From Cristatella mucedo (lineage: Eukaryota > Bryozoa > Phylactolaemata > Cristatellidae), in contig WPIO01000007.1 in assembly GCA_009760855.2 (NCBI GenBank), positions 4,222,001 to 4,275,000 on the forward strand: a stretch of DNA of 53,000 bases, given 5' to 3'. Numbering within the stretch: the stretch's first letter is position 1; every line of letters starts with the position of its first letter. Shown piece by piece: positions 21,064 to 33,689 of the stretch. Below the pieces are notes generated by a model. The model made no database searches. It was given only the letters and a program-made list of their open reading frames with translations, and was not told where the DNA came from. The translations under genes were made by a program, and so were the position numbers.

Positions 21064-23000
21064 AACCCAAACGGCTGGGACCTATATGAGCCAGATAGTG
21101 ACTGGCGTTCGTTATTCGCGGTTAATGAATAGCTATGGCTAGGTGCAGCACGGTAACCAAATGCAGGTCAAGGCAGTTCCTGTATGGGTCTTCTACTGCT
21201 GTTACTTCTACCGTTACTCTACGCTTGTTGCTTCTCTTGCATTTTATTTGCTTTGCATCCCATAACCTATCGCTAACTTCCTTAAATTAGCATTATCGGC
21301 AATTAGCGTCTTGATGAAGGCCTCCAACCAAGAAATGCAGCCCCAATGATTTTTCTGTGCCAGCTATGAGTCTACTCAGATTCATGCCTGCATAATTCAC
21401 ACCCCCTAGTACCCGACATTTGCCCACTGTCACTCGCAAGGCGTACGACCGCGTAGATATTAAGCACGTCCTCGTGGGTCTCATCCGTTCTCAAATCCTG
21501 CTGCTGCCAGTGCTGCTTGTGCTAATGTGGTGTCGCAAAGAAAGTAAACGCGTCCTGGCCTCTACTGTAGGTTGACCGCACTTTTTCGTCTATTAATAAT
21601 ACAACTTTTCGCGGCATGCATCCTGTGGGAGGCATGCATCCTGTTCTCCTGAGAATCTGTTGCTTTCATTCGCACAACTGCAGCGGGTTAACTGTCGCCG
21701 AAATCAACGGAGACGTCACTAAAACTGAAGCGTAAGCAAGTGGCAACAGCCACGCTCAGTGGAGCGCTGCCCAGACGATGGCCGCCTGAGGCTTCGATTA
21801 GCGTCGACTGCGGATGCGAGAGTTGGCATTCTGGGCTTGCCGCAGGGCGTCCGCCTCATCGTCATTGACCTCGCCCTGGCGTCTCTCGTGAGATCGCCGC
21901 GAGCAGCTTCCGAGATCAAACGAAACGCGTAGCGTTGCGACGATGCGGCGTGATCTAGTTAGCGCGTTCCCCTTTGAGCGTACCTAGTTCTGCTCTAGCT
22001 TTGGCCTAAGTAATCGAAGGCGCGCTCGCTAGTTCGGTCCCTAGGGAGAAGAGCCGGAGGCGGCGACCGCGAAGAGGGCGCCGCTTCGCGGCCGCTGGCC
22101 GCGGGGAAAGGGCGGGGCGCCCGTTTGGGTGACGTATGCGATGCAGGCCGCTCCGTCTTTGCACCGGTCGAGTTTGAGCTACTCGTCTGAGGACCCTTCT
22201 CAAACCCACCACGCGACTGTTTAGCGTGCTCCGACTTGGCTCTTGAACTTCCTTGCTGTCTACCTCTAGCCGCGTTCGAAACGCACGCTCGCATAACACG
22301 CCGCCATCTCGGCAGACGCCGCTAGATCACGTGGCACCCGGGTTGCGGCTTTTAAACCGTCCTGGTATTGCCTTATGCGAGCAGCCGCGTCTCTATTTAG
22401 CCAGGAGCAATTGCCTCGGCGATCTTATGTACAGTAGGCATTTCCTCATATGTAACAGTAAACAAAAAAAGATTAATTGCTCTCATTTCAGCCGAGCGCC
22501 CACAGCCCACGCTTTTAATTGCGGCAGCACGTCGGCAGACGAGGTAATTTCTCTCCGTCGAGGGACCTATGTATGCGCCGACGGATTGCAGCAGCTACTC
22601 GGGTGGTCTCGTTTGATAGCTCATCGCTGCTCGCGGGCGCCGCTTGCAGACCGAGGCTCTTTAAGGTCACCTGGCAGAGCAGCCGTACTACTGACAGCGC
22701 ACTAGCAGGCAATTATTTAGAGACCTCTCACCTAGACCGTAGTAGTCCGGCGAGCGGTCAGGTTAGGAGGCGTGCGGCCGAGGCAGTTGGAATGTGCTCG
22801 TGCACGCACGCACCTTTGAGCAGCATTGGGCTCGTCAATCATTGTACCTCTTCTCACTCGAGGGCTCAAGCTCTGCATGCGCATGCGTATACGCTGGCCC
22901 GCGTACACGCATGCACACGCACGCTCGAGAGCACGCGCACAAGCGAAACCTTGGACTCATCTCTGAGCTCTGCACCAGGGCAACGTCTAGCATAGCTGCC
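21064..23000. other. Intron 1, CpG-rich patch but no recognised gene
   Basis: Positions about 21900-22330 are GC- and CpG-rich. KAYDRVD near 21445 recalls an RT motif and GLPQGV near 21833 another, but there is no alignable protein between them. A run of CATGCGCATGCG and related words lies near 22880. Confidence 0.35.
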
Positions 23001-23138
23001 GCCTTGGTTTGGCCCTGAGGTAAGGCGTTCACCTTTATTGACCAAAGCCGCGTGATCGAGCCCTGAAGCATGTGTAATATATACGGCTAGAGATTAAGTT
23101 CTCTTAGAGACCTATACTGGTGAGTTATGTTTATTTTA
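23001..23138 (+). repeat. tRNA-derived SINE, diverged
   Basis: GCCTTGGTTTGGCCCTGAGG head, B box GTGATCGAGCCC, then GCTAGAGATTAAGTTCTCTT tail. Confidence 0.8.
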
Positions 23139-25119
23139 TATGGTTCCCACAGCTAGTTCTCTGCCGAAGGCTCTAAGCTGGGCGCCTAACTTCCAGATCT
23201 ATGTGAATTGAGTCTTACGAAGCTAAGAGTCCGTGGTCAGCAATCGCGCTTTTTCTTATTAAGCTTCCGTCTGAAAGGCGGCTCAGCACTCAGCAGATCC
23301 AAAGCACACCTTAGCAACGACTCATTTACGAGTGCCCAAAAGCCGACCTGACAAGTCAGCTCAGCCTACGACGACAAGACAACTCAGCCTACGACGGTCT
23401 ATCGATCGTGGAGGCGTCTCGTGAGATCACGGCGAAACTGCAAAGTACGCTTGCTCCTATAATAAGAGCAATAAGCATGGCAGAGCTACTGTGCTCGCTT
23501 TATGCAGACGGTTTGCCCGAGAGTGCAACGTGGGAGAGCATAGATACAAATCAGACTGCCGCAAATGTACAGGAAATCAATTTTTAGCGACCGAGCGAGC
23601 GGATGTTCTCTCGTGACTGGTCCCATACGTTGCTAAGCTTTCGCAAGAGTTCACAATTAGATGGTCTGCGTGATGCGCCATTTGAGGAGCTTGCCCAGTG
23701 CTTCGGCCTTGCCCTGCCCTCTCACTTGATCCAGATGCCGAAAGCCCACTTGTATGCCGGCGCAGGCGTGATCCCGATGCCGCACTGAAATTTGAATTCA
23801 AGCAGGCCTCAAGGACCGCGTCAACCCCCCAGACGCTCCTTCAAACTTTGTACGACTGGCTGGCTCTTTTGAGATAAACGCGCGGTCGTCATCTTGGCGT
23901 CTGTAATATTTGGCCAGAGGCGAGGTTTTGAACGGGACAGTGAAAAAGGATAAAGAGACGGTGTGCAGTAGAGAGTTTGAAAGGACGGCCAAGTGAGAGA
24001 CTGGAATGTGAAGAGGGGGAGAAGTGAGGAGAGGAAGGTCCATAAAGAGGGCAGCAATTCCTTCTCCGCAAATCTATCCTCCGCCTCCTCCAACAATAAT
24101 AAGAACAATAAAAGATTTGCATGGCACCCTACAAGAACCTAAACTCGCTCTTGGCGCTTTACAAATGCTCTAGCTAGCGTGCCCGTGCGAGCGCAGCAGC
24201 GTGCCAGAGGACGAAGTCGCGTGTCACGGCGGCGGCTGGCTAGCGACCCGTGCGGGCCGCAAACCGAGCCGAAGGGCCGGCATCGCTGGCGCTGCTTACA
24301 ACCGCGAAAAAAGGAACGCGCGCGCATGTGCGCACCAACTACTGCATGCGACAACAGTGTGCGTTCGCGTGCTCGCGCATCATGGTGCGCGGCTGCAGCG
24401 GCACAGCAGTGGCACGTCCCCTCGATCGCTCCACCATCCCCCCTCGGGCAGCGCCACGCCTCCGAGGAGCCGCACGAAGTGCTGAGGCGCTGACTCCTGC
24501 CCGCGTGCACTGACGTGCTGCGCTGCCGCGAAGAGCGAGGAGCGAGGAGCCGCCGAGGGCCAAGAGATGGAAAAGCGTCATCGGAGCTTGAGAGAAACTG
24601 CCGAAATGCTAGAATATTCCTAACAGCGTGCAGGCTTTGCGAGCTGGCTGGCGAGCCGTTGAAAGGCCCGCGCGGTATGGGGTGAGAGCTGTCCGAGTCG
24701 CTCAGTCGGGAATTCTGAGCCCAACGGTTGCAGCGGCATGGGTGCATCCGGAAACGCCTGCCGGAAGGCATTGCCGTCTCTACGGATGCCGACAGCAACT
24801 CTGGTGTCGTGGCGACAGCAACTGTTTCCTCAGAATCAGATTGCGAAGCTTCCGGCGAGCTTTGTCCAACCTGCATTCATTCGGCTTTCGTGGTGGCATA
24901 GGGTATATAGGATATTTGTAAGTGGGGCAACGTCGGGATGGACGCAGCAAACGACAGCACCGAGGTGGCGAACCTACCCCACCCCCGAATCGGAGAGCCG
25001 GAGGGGTGAGGAAGCCGGGGCTTTCACAGCTGCGTTTGGAGCTGCTGGCTGCTGCTGCGGCGGCGGCGGCGGGTGGAGGGCTAAAAGGAAGAGGCGCAGC
25101 ACGAGCCGAGGAGCCGAGA
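23139..25119. other. Intron 1, no recognised gene
   Basis: A CpG-rich patch spans about 24170-24560 and carries a 245-codon minus-strand ORF (24139-24876) of low-complexity R/S/A/H composition with no recognised domain. A short GGC run sits near 25055-25080. Confidence 0.35.
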
Positions 25120-25197
25120 CTTATTTTTTTACTTTATTTATTTATTTATTTTATCTATTTTATATTATTTTATTATTTAATATTTTATTATTTTACG
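25120..25197. repeat. AT-rich low-complexity tract
   Basis: TTTAT/TATT runs with almost no G or C. It precedes the ATT-type tail of the minus-strand LINE. Confidence 0.9.
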
Positions 25198-25214
25198 ATC
25201 TAGTACTTTGCGCG

Positions 25215-26342
25215 ATAATAATAATAATAACAATAATACTGCACTTGATAAAGCGCCCTCAGAGAACTTAATCTCTCTCTAGGCGCTTTACATTTGCTGC
25301 ACAGGGAAATGCAATTGAATGGTAAGTAAATTCGTGCTTGAATAATAAACAAAAAGAGTACTATAGTTAGAGGTGACATGCACAGGGTCAGCATGCAAAT
25401 GTGGTTAGTGGCAGCATGCACAGTGTCAGCACGCATAAGCACATCAAGGACGAATCACAGGGACCCACTAAATGCTGTCCTTAATAGGTGTGTTTTTAGG
25501 TTCCTTTTAAATGTGGTCAGGTCAGGGGATGTTCTGACGCAGGTCGGGAGGGAGTTCCAGGCTTTGGGAGCATACGAACTAAATGCACGGTCTCCAAAGG
25601 ATTTCAGGTTTGTACGAGGTATTTGTAGACTGTTGGATTCCGAAAAGCGAGTGGTACGATGCTTTGCCTGATGGGGGAGTATATCGGAGAGATAAGCTGG
25701 AGCCATAGAATGAAGGGACCTCAAAGTGAGCAACAAAACCTTGAAGTCGATCCGTTGCTTGACTGGTAGCCAGTGCAGGTCGGCGAGAAGTGGAGTAATG
25801 TGGCAACTGCGACGCTCACGACAGACAAGCCTAGCTGCAAAGTTTTGCACCAGCTGCAATCGCCTGATCGCACATGCTGGTAGGCCAGTAAGCAGTGAGT
25901 TGAAGAAGTCGAGACGGGATGTCACGAATGCATGGACCAACTTAGACGTGGTATCCTTATCTATACAAGCCCGAATTTTAGCAATATTATGAAGCTGAAA
26001 ATAGGCAGCTTTGACTGTGGAGCTGATATGTTCGTCTAACGAGAGGTCGCTTTGGAATATGACACCTAGATTTCGAGCTGATTCGACAGGAGATATGCTG
26101 GCAGAGCCAATTTTGAGAGACAGCCTTTCCAATCTCTTACTCACACTGGGTTTGCCCATTACTAGTAAGTTAGTTTTATCATCGTTTAGTTTTAGAAAAT
26201 TTGCTGTCATCCATGTGCGGATGTCATCAATGCATGCAGCAAGTGAGTTGAAAGAATTTTAGGTGCTCGAAGGCTGGAAGGAATTGAAGCAAAGGTACAA
26301 CTGAGTGTTATCTGCATAGAAGTGAAAGCCTAGATTGGGCTA
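25215..26342 (-). pseudogene. 5'-truncated LINE (RT C-terminal half to 3' tail), minus strand
   Basis: On the minus strand a 251-codon open frame (26210-25455) starts after the RT active site. It contains [50 protein letters not shown] and [13 protein letters not shown]. The region above it holds YADNTQLY, where the family has YADD, so the catalytic core is mutated in this copy. The 3' UTR, the AGAGATTAAGTTCTCT hairpin and an ATT tract follow. Closest in the window to the 41.4-43.9 kb copy. Confidence 0.92.
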
Positions 26343-26455
26343 CAGCGCTTATTGCGATACAGCACTATTTCGATACAGCGCTCAACACAAGCGATCTTGT
26401 TGAAGGCAGAGAAAGCGTTCGCAGTTTTGCTGAATAGATAAATAAAATAAATTTG

Positions 26456-26579
26456 CACAGTGCCCGAAGAGAACTTAGTTTTTATTCAGGCGCTTCACCT
26501 ATGCCACAAGCCCACGATCGGTCATAGAATACCTTCACCTTGACCAAGGTCAAGGTGAGCACCTTACCCAGTGGGCCTC
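26456..26579 (-). repeat. tRNA-derived SINE, minus strand
   Basis: Minus strand: GCCCACTGGGTAAGGTGCTC, CACCTTGACCTTGGTCAAGG, a decayed B box (CGATCGTGGGCTTG), then GAAGCGCCTGAATAAAAACT. Confidence 0.8.
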
Positions 26580-27663
26580 TAGAAGGCTTCATCCGCGGAG
26601 GAAAGATGGCGCGTGTCTCAATGCCTGCATAATGGATGAATTCGATGCGTCAGATGCCCCATTTCAATGGATCTTGGTAGCAGCTTTTCTTTGCGTAGAA
26701 ACCTCTTTTAGTGAAATGTTTTGTTCACGCGGTTTCAGCGAGCTCCGATGGTGCATAGAAACGCTTCGGCGCATGGTCGGCGCTCCGCCTCGCTTGGAAT
26801 AAGGGAACGAGTTCAAGCTGTAATTGCCCTCCTATCGCGTTCCGATTAAAGTGAAAGCATCGGTTCTTCGTTAATCAAGTTATCTATTGATCCAATTAAT
26901 AAATCCCTGCGTTTTATAAATCCTCTAGCCGAAGCAAGATTTGCGATTCGAGCAGGTCATCAGCTGCTCAATCATCCTAAGCCGAGTCTCGTGTAACTAC
27001 AGCTCATAAATGCCTTCGAAAACCGTGCGACATTATCGCTGAAAACACGAGCTTGTTCGCTCTGATTAGTATTCAAGAAATGCTCTCGTCATTCTTTCTT
27101 TGCCGAGTTTAGTCCTTAGAACGCACTGGATAAGGATCTCAACCATCTCCAGCTAGCAAAGCAAGAGTACCGTCAGGCCAACTAGGCAGGCAGGGCATCT
27201 TGTAAATACAGGCGGCCCGCGAATGTTGCAGAGCTCGTTGGCTCATCCTGCACTGCACGTGAAGGCCTAGACATCCAAGCACAATGTGATTTTTTATGAC
27301 TTTACTATTATGAAGCTCCCTTCTGGTTCAGCGCCCCATTAATGGAACTCTGCTGCAGTTGTGGACCTTCGTCAGCTTAATGCAGCAGTTTCAGGTTTTC
27401 GTCAATGCCGTGAAGATACGCAGACCGCCGCAGGCGAGTCATTGCCCCAATAATGCTAAACATTTTATTTCTACCTAAGTGCATGCACACAGACCGCGAA
27501 ATCAAAGGCTAGCCACCACTGTGGTTAATTCAGCAGTGCTTCAAATTCCTCTTGGCAGCGAGGCCCTAGATTTGAATCCTGCTGGCAGCCAAATTTTCTT
27601 GATCGTGAGGCTCGGGGATACTATTCCAGTTAGCAGTATGATGTTTTTGGCGATCTGCTGATA
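26580..27663. other. Intron 1, nothing recognised
   Basis: AT-leaning sequence. GATTTGAATCCTGC near 27568 resembles a B box but has no A box nearby. Confidence 0.45.
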
Positions 27664-27771
27664 GGATCCACGAATGAAAATATACGACAGCTGCCGGTAT
27701 TTGGGCACGGGCAAGACGGCGAGGTGAAGGGCGCACCGTGTAAGCTGTCGTAGATCTATACTCGTGGATCC
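27664..27771. repeat. 108-bp hairpin with about 29-bp arms
   Basis: The left arm (27664-27692) begins GGATCCACGA and ends TACGACAGCT. The right arm (27743-27771) begins AGCTGTCGTA and ends TCGTGGATCC. Ten perfectly paired bases at each end flank a partly mismatched middle, with a loop of about 50 nt. Confidence 0.85.
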
Positions 27772-27997
27772 GATTGATCTCTCTCGAAGGAGCGCTGTTC
27801 TTGAAAGAGTCACCGAACGGAAGGGAGCAGCACTCGAGGCACCAGACCAGCAGTATATACGCGTCACCTGACCGTACGAGCACTCTGCACTCCCACAGTG
27901 ACTGAGACGCGGTTGTAGGCTTTGCTCGGTTTTCCCTCATTATACTTTCGACGATGCGTGCAGTGTATGCATGCTAGCGCGCGAGTACTGCGGCGGC

Positions 27998-28009
27998 TCC
28001 CCCCCCCCC

Positions 28010-28041
<32 letters not shown>

Positions 28042-28042
28042 C
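27998..28042. repeat. C-run plus (CCG)n tract
   Basis: A run of about a dozen C is followed by about 10 CCG units. Confidence 0.95.
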
Positions 28043-28250
28043 TAAAGGTAGCTGACCGTCGAGCGAGGACGCGAGTGATCGATGGAAGCCACGCCCACGA
28101 CGCGCTCCTTCTTTGGCAGCTGCAGTACAAAAGCAATTCGCCCGGGCGTCCCGCGTTGCATAAATAATCGCGGCGTTAATTCTGTCCAGCATATTCTCGT
28201 CGGCTCGGCTTCGCCGCCTTCATCGACTCGGCCCTGGCCGCGCTATTGCC

Positions 28251-28252
<2 letters not shown>

Positions 28253-28303
<51 letters not shown>
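28253..28303. repeat. (CTG)17 trinucleotide tract
   Basis: Uninterrupted TGC/CTG units in Elk intron 1, read as CUG in the sense transcript. Confidence 0.97.
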
Positions 28304-28304
<1 letters not shown>

Positions 28305-28306
<2 letters not shown>

Positions 28307-29184
28307 CTGTGCCCAGCCCAACCACCCGGTCCATCTCCTCCAGCTTATTCCCGAGCCGCCTGGCGGGGTAGAGTGTTAAGACTTTTCTACGATCATTTGG
28401 TAGTCCAGGCGCCGGCTTTTTAAGAATCAGGTCTCCAGCAGAGGGTGCTCGCTAACTGCTCGGTCTTACTCGAGGGTGCTCAGCTGTGCAATGCGTTTGA
28501 CCCCACCCCTGTAAATGTCATGCCGCAAGTTTTTTTGTTTGTACCGCTAGCCGATATCCTGCGCAGATGGCTGTGAAGCTGCCTCCTAAAAGGGGTGGCG
28601 CACGAGTGGCGGTGCAGTATATCCGCTACCTGTTGTCTATGCACCGAGCCTCTGTTATTCTCTCGGGGCTAGCTGTTTCCAACGATCACTTGGTGGCTTC
28701 TGGATTGCTCAGTTACTTAATGGTGAGTGCACGAGCTGCTAGGCATGAGCTGCTAGTTCTTCACGCTGTTCACTTTTTGTGGCTGGACAGTGAATGAATG
28801 CGAAGCGACGGTGCGTGCAAGTTTCTGCTACTGAAAGACGGCATCTGATGGCAGATGGCTGTGGCTCTTCGTGAGAGATAATTCGGAACGCTTCTTGTGC
28901 AAAGACGATATCTATTCTTTTTCTTCCACTTCCAATTCTGGCACTCTCTTTTCTCATTCATGCGCTGCTAGTTTTAGATGACTCGTTTATTCAGCTTTCG
29001 TACTACTTCCACTGTGCTTCCACTTTTTGTTGTGTAAGATATTGGCTGCTGGCTGCCAATTGTTAACCGACAGCAGCTTAAGCACTGCGAACAGTACAGA
29101 GAACGCTTTAGCAAAGCACCGCTTAACGCCCCCCCCCCACCCTCGGTAGTAATGCAGAGCTGCCGTTGCCACTCCGACGAATAA
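28305..29184. other. Intron 1, nothing recognised
   Basis: Ordinary composition and short ORFs only. Confidence 0.45.
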
Positions 29185-30720
29185 TGGATAGTCTTTCTCA
29201 ATCGCCTCTCATCTTGCCTGGGCATCACTGGCACAACACTTCAATAGTTCAGGTTCTATCTCAGTGAGACACTCCAGAGTTTTAATGTGAACGGACAAGA
29301 TCATCCGAAGAATCACTGAAGTACGGTACCTTAAGGGTCTTTGTTTGGTCCGGTTTCTTTTCACAGTTTATACCCTTCCCTTTTGCCTCACTGAGCACAT
29401 TCTAGGCTTGAACCTTTATGCAGATGACACTCAGTTGTACCTTTGCATCGATCCCTCCCAATCCTCGAGAACGTCAAATTCTCTCCACTTCCTTGCTGCA
29501 TGCATTGATGATATCTGCACATGGATAACAGACAAATTTCTTAAATTGAATGAAGCTAAAACCAACTTACTTAATGGGCAAACCAAGTGTGGTTAAGAAA
29601 TTGCTCTGCCAGCATATTTCCTGTTGTATCTGCAAAAGATCTAGGCGTCCTGTTCCAAAGTGACCTATCATTAGACGACCAAATTAGCTCCACAGTCAAG
29701 TCTGCCTACTTTCAGCTACATAACGTTGCTAAAATGTGGCTTGTTTAGACAAGGATAACACATCTAAATTGGTCCATGCATTTGTGACATTCCATCTTGA
29801 CTCCTGTAACCCCCTGCTTGCTGGTCTACCGGCCCGTGCAATCAGGCACTTACAGCTGGTGCAAAACTCTTCGGATAGGATTGTCTGTCGTGAGCGTCGC
29901 AGTTGCCACATCACACCACTTCTCGCCGACCTGCACTGGCTCCCAGTCAAGTAGCGTATCGACTTCAAAGTTCTGTACTCACTATTAGCTCTCTTTATTC
30001 TTTAGCTCCAGCCTACCTATCAGATCTACTCCACCACCATGCAAGGCATCTACCATCTGCTGTTGTGACTCAAACTGTTTAGCTACATCTCATACGTACC
30101 TCAAATCCTTTGGAGACCGTGCCTTTAGCTCGTATGCTCCCGAAGCTTGGAACTCACTCCCGACTGACGTCACGACACCTCCTGATTTGACGCTATTCAA
30201 AAAGAAGCTAAAACGCATCTATTTATCACAGCAGCTGGTTTGGTCCAGTGGTTTAGGTGCTCGCCCCAACCAAGGTCTGGCTGAGGTCGTAGGCTCGAGC
30301 CCCGAGGCGTATGTGAAGTGCCTGAATATAGATTAAGTTCTCTTAGGGCGCTATACAAATGAGTGATAATTATATTTAGTGGATCCGTGTGATTCGTCCC
30401 TTGTGTGCTTACGCGTGCTGATACTGTGCATGCCGCCACAAATCATATATACATATTGACCCTGTACATGAAGAAGACTGCGAAACTGGGAGTTAGGGAA
30501 TCATGATCTCCTTCCTTCCGTCTGGAGGCTGCGAACGGGGAATCCGGGAACGAGGATTCCCTCCCTAGTCACCTCTAATCCTGCTACGCTTGTCGACATG
30601 GAACATTCTACCTCTAACCATTCCATTTAGCTTCCTTGGCAGCATATGTAAAGTGCCTAGTAAGAGAGATTAAGTTTTCTGAGGGCTCTACACACATGTA
30701 TTATTATTATTATTATTACA
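29185..30720 (+). pseudogene. 5'-truncated LINE copy interrupted by a SINE
   Basis: It starts at the RT region (CTCATCTTGCCTGGGCATCA), contains [13 protein letters not shown] and FLKLNEAKTNL, then a frameshift, then the C-terminal ORF2 region (LPARAIRHLQLVQNSSDRIV). The 3' UTR follows and is split by a SINE at 30233-30373. The LINE resumes with TTTAGTGGATCCGTGTGATT and ends with the hairpin and (ATT)n. Several indels are present. Confidence 0.9.
30233..30373 (+). mobile_element. tRNA-derived SINE inserted into a LINE
   Basis: A complete copy: AGCTGGTTTGGTCCAGTGGT (A box TGGTCCAGTGG), B box AGGCTCGAGCCCC, then AAGTGCCTGAATATAGATTA, AGTTCTCT and GGGCGCTATACAAATGA. It interrupts the LINE just after the ORF2 end and is therefore younger than that LINE. 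Confidence 0.92.
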
Positions 30721-31741
30721 ATTGAGCCATTTTTGAGCAACTACAATAAATTCATCGGTCTGTCAACACCTAACCACCAGGTGGAGCTCTGGAGCTGGTG
30801 GCGCAGATACAGCACACATGCACGATGATGGAGTCGGCATGCTATCTTCGATAGACCGACTGAGTTCGCAAGAATGACCTTGGGAAGTCGTGATTACGAG
30901 ATACTCGAAAGTACACGAAGTATGTGCTTGCCTTTAGAGCAGCCTGCACGGATGCCAGAAAACCAGGACAGCTGGATAGACGGAAGCAGTGAACAAGCAC
31001 GAGGCTGCTGTATGAACGTGGCAGATTTATGCTCCATGCCATCAGGATTGCTACTTGCTTAAATCTATTAGCAGACCTCTAGCTAGTACCTATCGCAGCA
31101 TGCATTTAAACAGAGCGAATGCCAGACAAATGAGGGCTGACATAGCTATTTCGGGTTTCGTTTGGATATGAATAGACGATTAAATATAACCGCTTCCAGG
31201 TACTCAGCTAGCAATTAGGAAGGAAGTCAAATCTGTGATGTTGCGGTCTGCTGGTCTAGCTCTTTATTCTAGGTCAAGAGCTATTATCGACCGTTTTTGA
31301 TAGCCACTGGAGCCCGTTTGCGACCCCTTTTGCTTTGGAGCTTCACCCGATCAAATCCTACTGTGTGCTTGCACTTGAACCAGATCATGCTACGCGGTGT
31401 GTGTGTACGAGGCTACATGTGGGCACCTTTTTTCAAGATCCTGATGTAGCTGACAGTCAGGATTTCGCTGCGTCTCACGCGCGGCTGATGTGGGAATCAA
31501 GGGAAAGAGATTAGCATCGGCACGAGCAAATCATTTATGAAACAACCCGGCCAGCTCCGTCGGGGTCACAGGGCATCCAGCATATCGACCCTAGTGGCTT
31601 TTTTGCTGCCTTTGGGCTTACTCCATTGCTCTCACTCAATGGAATCTGGGCCAGTTCGCTGTAAAGCGTGCTAGTGAAAACCAAAAGATTTGGGGCTGCT
31701 AATCGAGGCGAATAGCGAGGCGATTGCATCGAAAATGGTTC
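30721..31741. other. Intron 1, nothing recognised
   Basis: No repeat or ORF with recognisable similarity. Confidence 0.5.
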
Positions 31742-32445
31742 CATAGTCCTTCAAATCGGCATTCGTTAGACCTATTCCTAAAAAGCCTGGATTAGACACA
31801 GAGGTCCTAGCAAACTATCGCTCAGTTTCCCTTCTTCCGTCCTTATCAAAGATTCTTGAAAAAATTGTTGCTAAGCAGCTAGTTGAACATATTGAAAATA
31901 ATGGAATGTCAGAAACATTTCAATCAGGGTTCAAGAGGCAGCACTCTACTGAGACTGCTCTCCTCCGTGTTAACAATGACATTCTACGTAGCAACGATGA
32001 CGGAAATGTCACTGCCCTAGCTCTGCTAGATCTGTCTGCTGCCTTCGACACCATTGATCACGAAGTTCTGCTTGAACGATTGAGAATAACGATTGGCCTG
32101 GCAGGCGAAGCACTGGCGTGAAGCTTGGTTTAAATCGTACTTGTCTGAACGTGTTCAATCCGTGTCGTGTGGGGGTCAAGTCTTGCACACGAGAAGGGTC
32201 ACCTGTGGAGTCCCTCAAGGGTCTGTACTCGGTCCCTTGCTGTTCTCCATTTATACACAACCTCTGGGAAAAGTGATTAAGGTCCATGGAATAGGATATC
32301 ACTTCTATGCTGACGATACTCAGTTGTATATTGTCATTCAAACCGTCGGAATCTGCTTCGGCAACTGAGAAACTGAATGCTTGCCTTGCCGATATTCGAT
32401 CCTGGATGTCGGAAAACTTCCTGAACATCCTAGGATAATCCGAAA
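31742..32445 (+). pseudogene. RT fragment of a second non-LTR retrotransposon family
   Basis: Contains [81 protein letters not shown] and [11 protein letters not shown], i.e. the RT core motifs in order. One frameshift lies near 32105. Wording differs clearly from the main LINE (for example [15 protein letters not shown]), so it is another CR1/L2/Jockey-group family. Both ends are truncated, with no 3' tail. Confidence 0.9.
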
Positions 32446-33477
32446 AGGCTGCTGCTTGTGAGGTTGTACTGGCCAAGTGTTGATCCACAATGGATCGCCA
32501 AGTGACAAAAATGAGGGACTGCAGTTTCAGTTGAACCTGAATAATCGTTTGCCATTATTTCCCCCAAAATATGTCGATTCCCTGTATAGCTGGGGTCATC
32601 ATAAAAGCTCGGTGCCTTTCAACTAACCTAGAATCGCGTGTATTAATAGGCTCTTGCAGCATGTAGCGAAATACGGTAGCAAAAACGTGTGCTACGGCTC
32701 CCTGTTTGAGCATCAGCTAATGTTTAGCACTTCTCGGCCGATAACCATACGGCTCTTTATTGGATCGCATTGTAATCAAACCGAAAGGGTCACTGCTTGC
32801 TTTCCGGGAGTCACTCTTGGTCTTCGTGCTTTGACTGCGCCATCAGATCACGCAACGGCAAAGCATAGCTTCTGAATCTGCTACAGGTCTGACACTAGTT
32901 TGCTGAATGTCTTGGCCGATGACCAGCTGCCAAACCTTGGTGCATGCCAGCTGCTGCCAGCGAACTTGTCGCTCAGAGAAGAGGAATAGCTAGCTAACGC
33001 AGCTTGACGTGCCACACTAATCACCACGTATGCAATGCTTCAGGGGAAGGTAATTTGAGCCCTCGGCATCGACCATCGTGACGATTGCCAACGATATCCA
33101 GCTGCACTTACCTTTCAAGCCCCCCAGCTAATCAGGTGCGGCCTGTAATAAACTGAACTCCTGCCTTGCAGAGAGTATATCTTACATATTGGCTAATTCT
33201 CTTAAGCTAGATTGTAATAAAACTGAATCCGCTTCATAAGGAGCCTAAGCATGCTACTACAATAAGCGACTCGAGTCTCCTGCTTTTGAAAATCGGAGCT
33301 CCTACCAGCGTATACCACAGAACTGAAACAGCTAAGATCTATCTGAAGCACGTCTGTCTTTTACCTTTGTGCGTAAGAAATTACGTCCTTAAGGACATTT
33401 AATGCTGGCTGCTTGCACCTGCGGTCATATAGTCAAGCTCGCTTTGCTATCTGCTAGAAACAAGTGGGCTATTGCTA

Positions 33478-33481
<4 letters not shown>
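32446..33481. other. Intron 1, nothing recognised
   Basis: Ordinary composition. No similarity noticed. Confidence 0.5.

Positions 33482-33523
<42 letters not shown>
33482..33523. repeat. (TA)n microsatellite
   Basis: About 21 TA units. Confidence 0.97.
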
Positions 33524-33526
<3 letters not shown>

Positions 33527-33689
33527 GCTGTCGCTATTACTTCGCAGACTATTAGTGGCCTTACTATTTACTGCTGTTTTTATTCAGGATTATTTAGTGC
33601 CTAACCATAACCCACGCAATAACAACAAGCTTTGTTTTTACTTTCGTACACCAAAATCTATCAAAACTGTAGAAGAAGTAGCCATCGTC

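Noticed and set aside
21440-21860. KAYDRVD and GLPQGV words suggesting an RT
   Set aside because: The two words are about 390 bp apart with no alignable RT sequence between, so coincidence is likely.
24139-24876. 245-codon minus-strand ORF
   Set aside because: No recognised domain, lies over a CpG-rich patch with overlapping ORFs on the other strand, and no splice context could be shown.
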